This document shows positions 7,683 to 10,581 of a stretch of 10,581 bases of DNA, in pieces (the first letter of the stretch is position 1; each line of letters opens with the position of its first letter). The translations under genes were made by a program, and so were the position numbers. The notes beneath the pieces were generated by a model. It made no database searches. It was not told the DNA's origin and saw only the letters and a list, made by a program, of their open reading frames with translations. Source of the stretch: Candidatus Competibacteraceae bacterium. Its GTDB lineage: Bacteria > Pseudomonadota > Gammaproteobacteria > Competibacterales > Competibacteraceae. The stretch covers positions 1 to 10,581 of the forward strand of contig JAAUQA010000070.1 in assembly GCA_012032855.1 (NCBI GenBank). The letters run 5' to 3'.

Positions 7683-9365
7683 TTGCGTAACGACCGCACT
7701 GCGATTATCTGGTTGTGGTCTTTTGTGCGTCCCGAACTGCGCCGATTAGGTTTCGTGCTGCTGTTCTCCCTGCTGGCGACAACACTGGCCCTTAGCCAAC
7801 CGTATTTCACCAAATGGCTGATTGATGACGGGTTGCTGTCAGGATCGCTACCGACCGTCCTGTGGATGTGCGGTTTGATGGTGGTCGCCGTGATCCTGGG
7901 GATGCTGTGCGAAGCGGTTAACCGGTTGGGGTACGTGCGACTCTCCGCCGGGGTGTTGTTTGCCTTGCGGGAGTTCGTCTATCGGCACTTGCAGCGGCTG
8001 TCGCCCACTTATTACGCGCGCATTAAAAGCGGCGAAATCCTGGCCCGGTTGGACGGCGACGTGGCCGAAGTCCAGCGTTTTGCGGTGGATTCGCCGCTGG
8101 CGCTGATTAATAGCCTATTCGGCCTGCTGGTGGCTTTGGTCTTGATGGTATCGCTCAGCCCTGCTCTGAGCCTGATCGCGCTGCTGCTTATCCCGCTGCA
8201 AGTTGTATTGTTGCGGCGGCTGCGCCCGTTGGTGGAGCGGCGCACCTTAGCTTTGCGGCAAAGCGCTTCGGCGATTTCGGCTTTTTTGATCGAAACCTTG
8301 CGGGCGATGAAATTCATTCAATCCAGCGCTACCGAACAGCGCGAAGCGGAGCGGCTGAACGGCCTCAATCGCAGTTATCTCGAAGACTTGCAGGCGGTAC
8401 AGATCGCTAATTTGACCGCTGCCGGCATTCCCCGCGCCATCAATGCGGTTTCCACGGCCCTGGTGTTTGCCGTGGGCGGCTATCTCACGCTTCAGGGGAG
8501 CTTGACTGTCGGTACGCTGATCGCCTTCTCCGCCTATTTGATGCGCGCCCTTGGGCCGGTACAGACGCTACTGGGCCTGTATCTAGGTTGGCAGCGGGCG
8601 CGGGTCAGTTTGGAACGGGTGCAGGAGATCATCCGGCAAACGCCAGTGGTCAGTTCGCCCGCCGATCCGGTGCAGTTACCGGAAACGGCACATGGCGATT
8701 TGTTTATTGATCGAGTGCAGTTCAGTTATGAGCATGGCGGACCGAGCATTCTGGATGGAGCCGAGTTGAACATTCCCGCTGGACAAAAACTGGCGATTGT
8801 CGGTACATCCGGGGTGGGGAAATCGACGTTGATCGACCTTTTGCAGCGGCATTACGATCCGTTAGCCGGGTGTATCAAGCTGGATGGTGTCGACCTCAGA
8901 AAGCTTGATTTAGCCGAATTGCGGCGGCGTATTGTAGTGATCAGTCAAGACGTGGTGTTGTTCCCCGGTACGCTGGCGGAGAATTTGCGCTATGTCTGTC
9001 CCGAGGCCGACGTTGAAAGACTTCAACTAGCACTGAGTACGGCCCATCTGGATACAGCCGTTGCCGCATTCCCGGAAGGGTTGGATACTCATATCGGGGC
9101 CGGTGGCGTCGGTCTATCCGGTGGGCAGCGGCAACGTTTAGCAATCGCCCGTGCCGTGTTGCAAGAACCCCGAGTATTGATCCTCGATGAAGCCACATCA
9201 GCGGTAGATGTCGAAACCGCCAGTCGGATCATTGCCGAAATAGACCGGCTTTTTGCCGGGCGTACCCGGATCGTGATTACCCATCGTCTGGATGTGGTCG
9301 GCCCTGTCGACGTTGTCGTGGAGTTGCGGGAGGGCAGTTTGTGGCCGCAGCATCCTGAAGGTTAA
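7683..9365 (+). CDS. qhpF: ABC transporter, fused membrane and ATPase domains, implicated in gamma-subunit export
   Basis: A 560-residue half-transporter with an N-terminal membrane domain and a C-terminal ATPase. Hydrophobic segments lie at about 22-40, 58-77, 138-157, 160-178, 251-270 and 275-295. The nucleotide-binding domain has Walker A GTSGVGKST (374-382), Q-loop Gln422, signature LSGGQ (478-482), Walker B VLILDE (498-503), a SAVD D-loop (506-509) and H-loop His534. There is no N-terminal peptidase domain as in bacteriocin exporters, consistent with leader removal by the separate protease QhpE. In Paracoccus qhpF is needed for enzyme biogenesis, presumably moving processed QhpC into the periplasm. 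I see no upstream in-frame ATG; TTG at 7683 follows a purine-rich GAAGAGGG. The start is therefore tentative and could reflect another base error. The gene is intact otherwise and ends four bases before qhpE. Confidence 0.92.
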   Translation: MRNDRTAIIWLWSFVRPELRRLGFVLLFSLLATTLALSQPYFTKWLIDDGLLSGSLPTVLWMCGLMVVAVILGMLCEAVNRLGYVRLSAGVLFALREFVYRHLQRLSPTYYARIKSGEILARLDGDVAEVQRFAVDSPLALINSLFGLLVALVLMVSLSPALSLIALLLIPLQVVLLRRLRPLVERRTLALRQSASAISAFLIETLRAMKFIQSSATEQREAERLNGLNRSYLEDLQAVQIANLTAAGIPRAINAVSTALVFAVGGYLTLQGSLTVGTLIAFSAYLMRALGPVQTLLGLYLGWQRARVSLERVQEIIRQTPVVSSPADPVQLPETAHGDLFIDRVQFSYEHGGPSILDGAELNIPAGQKLAIVGTSGVGKSTLIDLLQRHYDPLAGCIKLDGVDLRKLDLAELRRRIVVISQDVVLFPGTLAENLRYVCPEADVERLQLALSTAHLDTAVAAFPEGLDTHIGAGGVGLSGGQRQRLAIARAVLQEPRVLILDEATSAVDVETASRIIAEIDRLFAGRTRIVITHRLDVVGPVDVVVELREGSLWPQHPEG

Positions 9366-9369
9366 ATGC

Positions 9370-10086
9370 ATGGCGTCTAAGTCTGTCCGAGTCGGGTTGA
9401 TTGACAGCGGTGTTGCGGTGGAGCAGGAACACGCAGTTGTCGGGGCGCGGGGGTTTGCGCTTAATTCGGCGGGAGAAGTGATTGCCTGTGCCGTCGAACC
9501 GGACCGCATGAGTCACGGTTCGCAGCTAGCCGAAATAATTCTGACTGCCGCACCTCAGGCCCGACTGCTCAACGCCCAGATTTTTCGCGATTCCTCGCCA
9601 ATTGCGCCGGTTGTTGTCGCTGCGGCGTTGGATTGGCTGATGGGCGAGCAGGTTGGGGTGGTCAATCTCAGTTTCGGTTTGCGGCAGGACCGCACCGTTC
9701 TGAGTCGCGCCGTGGCAGCGGCTGTCGAGGCGGGCGTGATCCTGGTGTGTTCAACCCCTGCCCGGGGTGAACCGGTGTTTCCCGCTGCTTATCGCGGCGT
9801 GCTGAGGGTGTGCGGAGATGCGCGTTGCGGGCCGGGCGAATTATCCGCATTACCCGATGGTCCTGCTCAATTGGGCGCCTGTCCGCATCCACCGACAGCG
9901 TCGAAGGGATCGCAGCCCGTCGGCGGTGCCAGCTTTGCTGCCGCCCAAGTGAGTGGGCTACTGGCGGCGTTTTTTCTAAATCGACCGCAGGCCTCTGTTG
10001 CGGATGCGTTCAAGCATTTGGAAAGTCTGTGCCGATTTTGGGGACGAGAGCGTCGTTCACCCGACGATCAGCCCTCGCGTTGTTAG
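9370..10086 (+). CDS. qhpE: Subtilisin-like serine protease removing the QhpC leader
   Basis: A compact 238-residue S8-family protease. In the Paracoccus system QhpE acts in the cytoplasm and cleaves the leader from the cross-linked QhpC precursor. The triad is visible: Asp12 in GLIDSG, His49 in MSHGS and Ser188 in GGASFAAAQ. No signal peptide is present, as expected for a cytoplasmic processor. The region expected to carry the oxyanion-hole Asn (normally an AAGN-like motif) reads VCSTPARG at 126-133, with no Asn, an unusual feature for a subtilisin. The ATG at 9370 lies four bases after the qhpF stop and gives the family-like beginning; an upstream in-frame ATG at 9292 lies inside qhpF and is unlikely. 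No strong ribosome site precedes it, which suggests translational coupling. Its last 30 bases overlap qhpG on the other strand. Confidence 0.92.
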   Translation: MASKSVRVGLIDSGVAVEQEHAVVGARGFALNSAGEVIACAVEPDRMSHGSQLAEIILTAAPQARLLNAQIFRDSSPIAPVVVAAALDWLMGEQVGVVNLSFGLRQDRTVLSRAVAAAVEAGVILVCSTPARGEPVFPAAYRGVLRVCGDARCGPGELSALPDGPAQLGACPHPPTASKGSQPVGGASFAAAQVSGLLAAFFLNRPQASVADAFKHLESLCRFWGRERRSPDDQPSRC

Positions 10087-10581
10087 CCAAATCAGCGCGC
10101 TATGGCACTGTTTCGGGTTAAGCCCCTCCCGAGCCGCGTAGTCCAAAAGAGCGGTTTGCGGCTGTTCTTCCCGGCGTTCCTGCAACTCCCGTAACAATGC
10201 TGCCAGCGGTACACCCTCGACTTGCCAGATACCGCGCGGATGGTCGGCGGTCACAATCACTTCTCGCAGTGTGATGAAACCGTCTACATTGACCGGGCGT
10301 GACTCGATACGGGTGGGTTCAGCATCGGGTGCGGCATGGGCCGGTTCAGCGTCCGGCCAACCCGCGCGTTCGCGCCAGAACGGCTGGTCCGGCCAACGCT
10401 GTTCGAGGCGGTAAAAATCCCTGCCGATGCGCGCCATGCGTAGAAAATTATCTTCGATCCGTTCGCGATAGAAACGCTCTGCAGTAGCGGTGTCCTGAGG
10501 TCGCGCCAGCATCGTATTGACCGTCGCGGCTAAGGCAAGGCCACCGCCGATAGCTTCATAAACCCCATGCCCCGAAAGTGG
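10057..10581 (-). CDS. qhpG: Flavin-dependent monooxygenase for CTQ tryptophan hydroxylation, C-terminal part
   Basis: The last 174 residues of a protein whose beginning lies beyond the right edge. I extended the minus-strand frame to the window end; it is open and reads PLSGHGVYEAIGGGLALAA followed by VNTML. This is typical of the FAD-binding C-terminal motif of tryptophan-halogenase-like and geranylgeranyl-reductase-like flavoproteins. QhpG is a flavoprotein monooxygenase shown to dihydroxylate the tryptophan that becomes the quinone of CTQ in QhpC. A helical stretch (FYRERIEDNFLRMARIGRDFY) follows, then an Ala/Pro-rich linker, then a small domain of about 75 residues that looks like a winged helix and may bind the peptide (inference). 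The gene converges on qhpE and overlaps it by 30 bases, so it must have its own promoter to the right. Identity rests partly on the neighbourhood. Confidence 0.85.
   Translation of the reverse strand, partial: PLSGHGVYEAIGGGLALAATVNTMLARPQDTATAERFYRERIEDNFLRMARIGRDFYRLEQRWPDQPFWRERAGWPDAEPAHAAPDAEPTRIESRPVNVDGFITLREVIVTADHPRGIWQVEGVPLAALLRELQERREEQPQTALLDYAAREGLNPKQCHSALIWLTTRGLIVG

Overview
The window carries an almost complete biosynthesis locus for quinohemoprotein amine dehydrogenase (QHNDH, qhp/pea genes). This periplasmic enzyme oxidises primary amines to aldehydes using a peptide-derived cysteine tryptophylquinone (CTQ) cofactor. The host is most likely a Gram-negative proteobacterium: there is an outer-membrane beta-barrel protein, periplasmic c-type cytochrome biology, moderately GC-rich coding DNA and CCCTCACCCTAACCCTCT-type intergenic repeats. 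A gammaproteobacterium is my best guess, but the sequence does not prove it.

Layout. Positions 1-1366 (minus) hold the N-terminal 455 codons of a type I restriction-modification methylase subunit (HsdM), which runs off the left edge. After a 152-base spacer, 1519-2907 (minus) encodes an outer-membrane porin-like barrel. A very AT-rich divergent intergenic region (2908-3119) separates it from the plus-strand qhp run: qhpA (di-heme alpha subunit, 3120-4718), qhpD (radical SAM/SPASM cross-linking maturase, 4730-6159), qhpC (CTQ-bearing gamma subunit precursor, 6159-6479), qhpB (beta-propeller subunit, 6481-7579), a tandem pair of 60-base-period hairpin repeats (7584-7678), qhpF (ABC transporter, 7683-9365) and qhpE (subtilisin-like leader protease, 9370-10086). 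On the minus strand, converging on and overlapping qhpE by 30 bases, is the C-terminal part of qhpG (flavin monooxygenase that hydroxylates the future CTQ tryptophan), truncated by the right edge.

How the parts work together, from knowledge of the Paracoccus and Pseudomonas systems: the QhpC precursor is made in the cytoplasm, QhpD installs three Cys-to-Glu/Asp thioether bridges, QhpG hydroxylates the tryptophan, QhpE removes a 28-residue leader, QhpF is implicated in export, and the gamma peptide assembles in the periplasm with the separately secreted di-heme alpha and beta-propeller beta subunits. The divergent porin is plausibly the route for the amine across the outer membrane (inference).

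The main oddity is that qhpD is broken once and qhpB twice. Each break is the loss of exactly one base in a short homopolymer, and adding one base restores a family-like protein each time. This points to homopolymer under-calling in the sequence rather than real decay or programmed frameshifting, though the sequence alone cannot settle it. The system itself is known, so I do not claim a new one.
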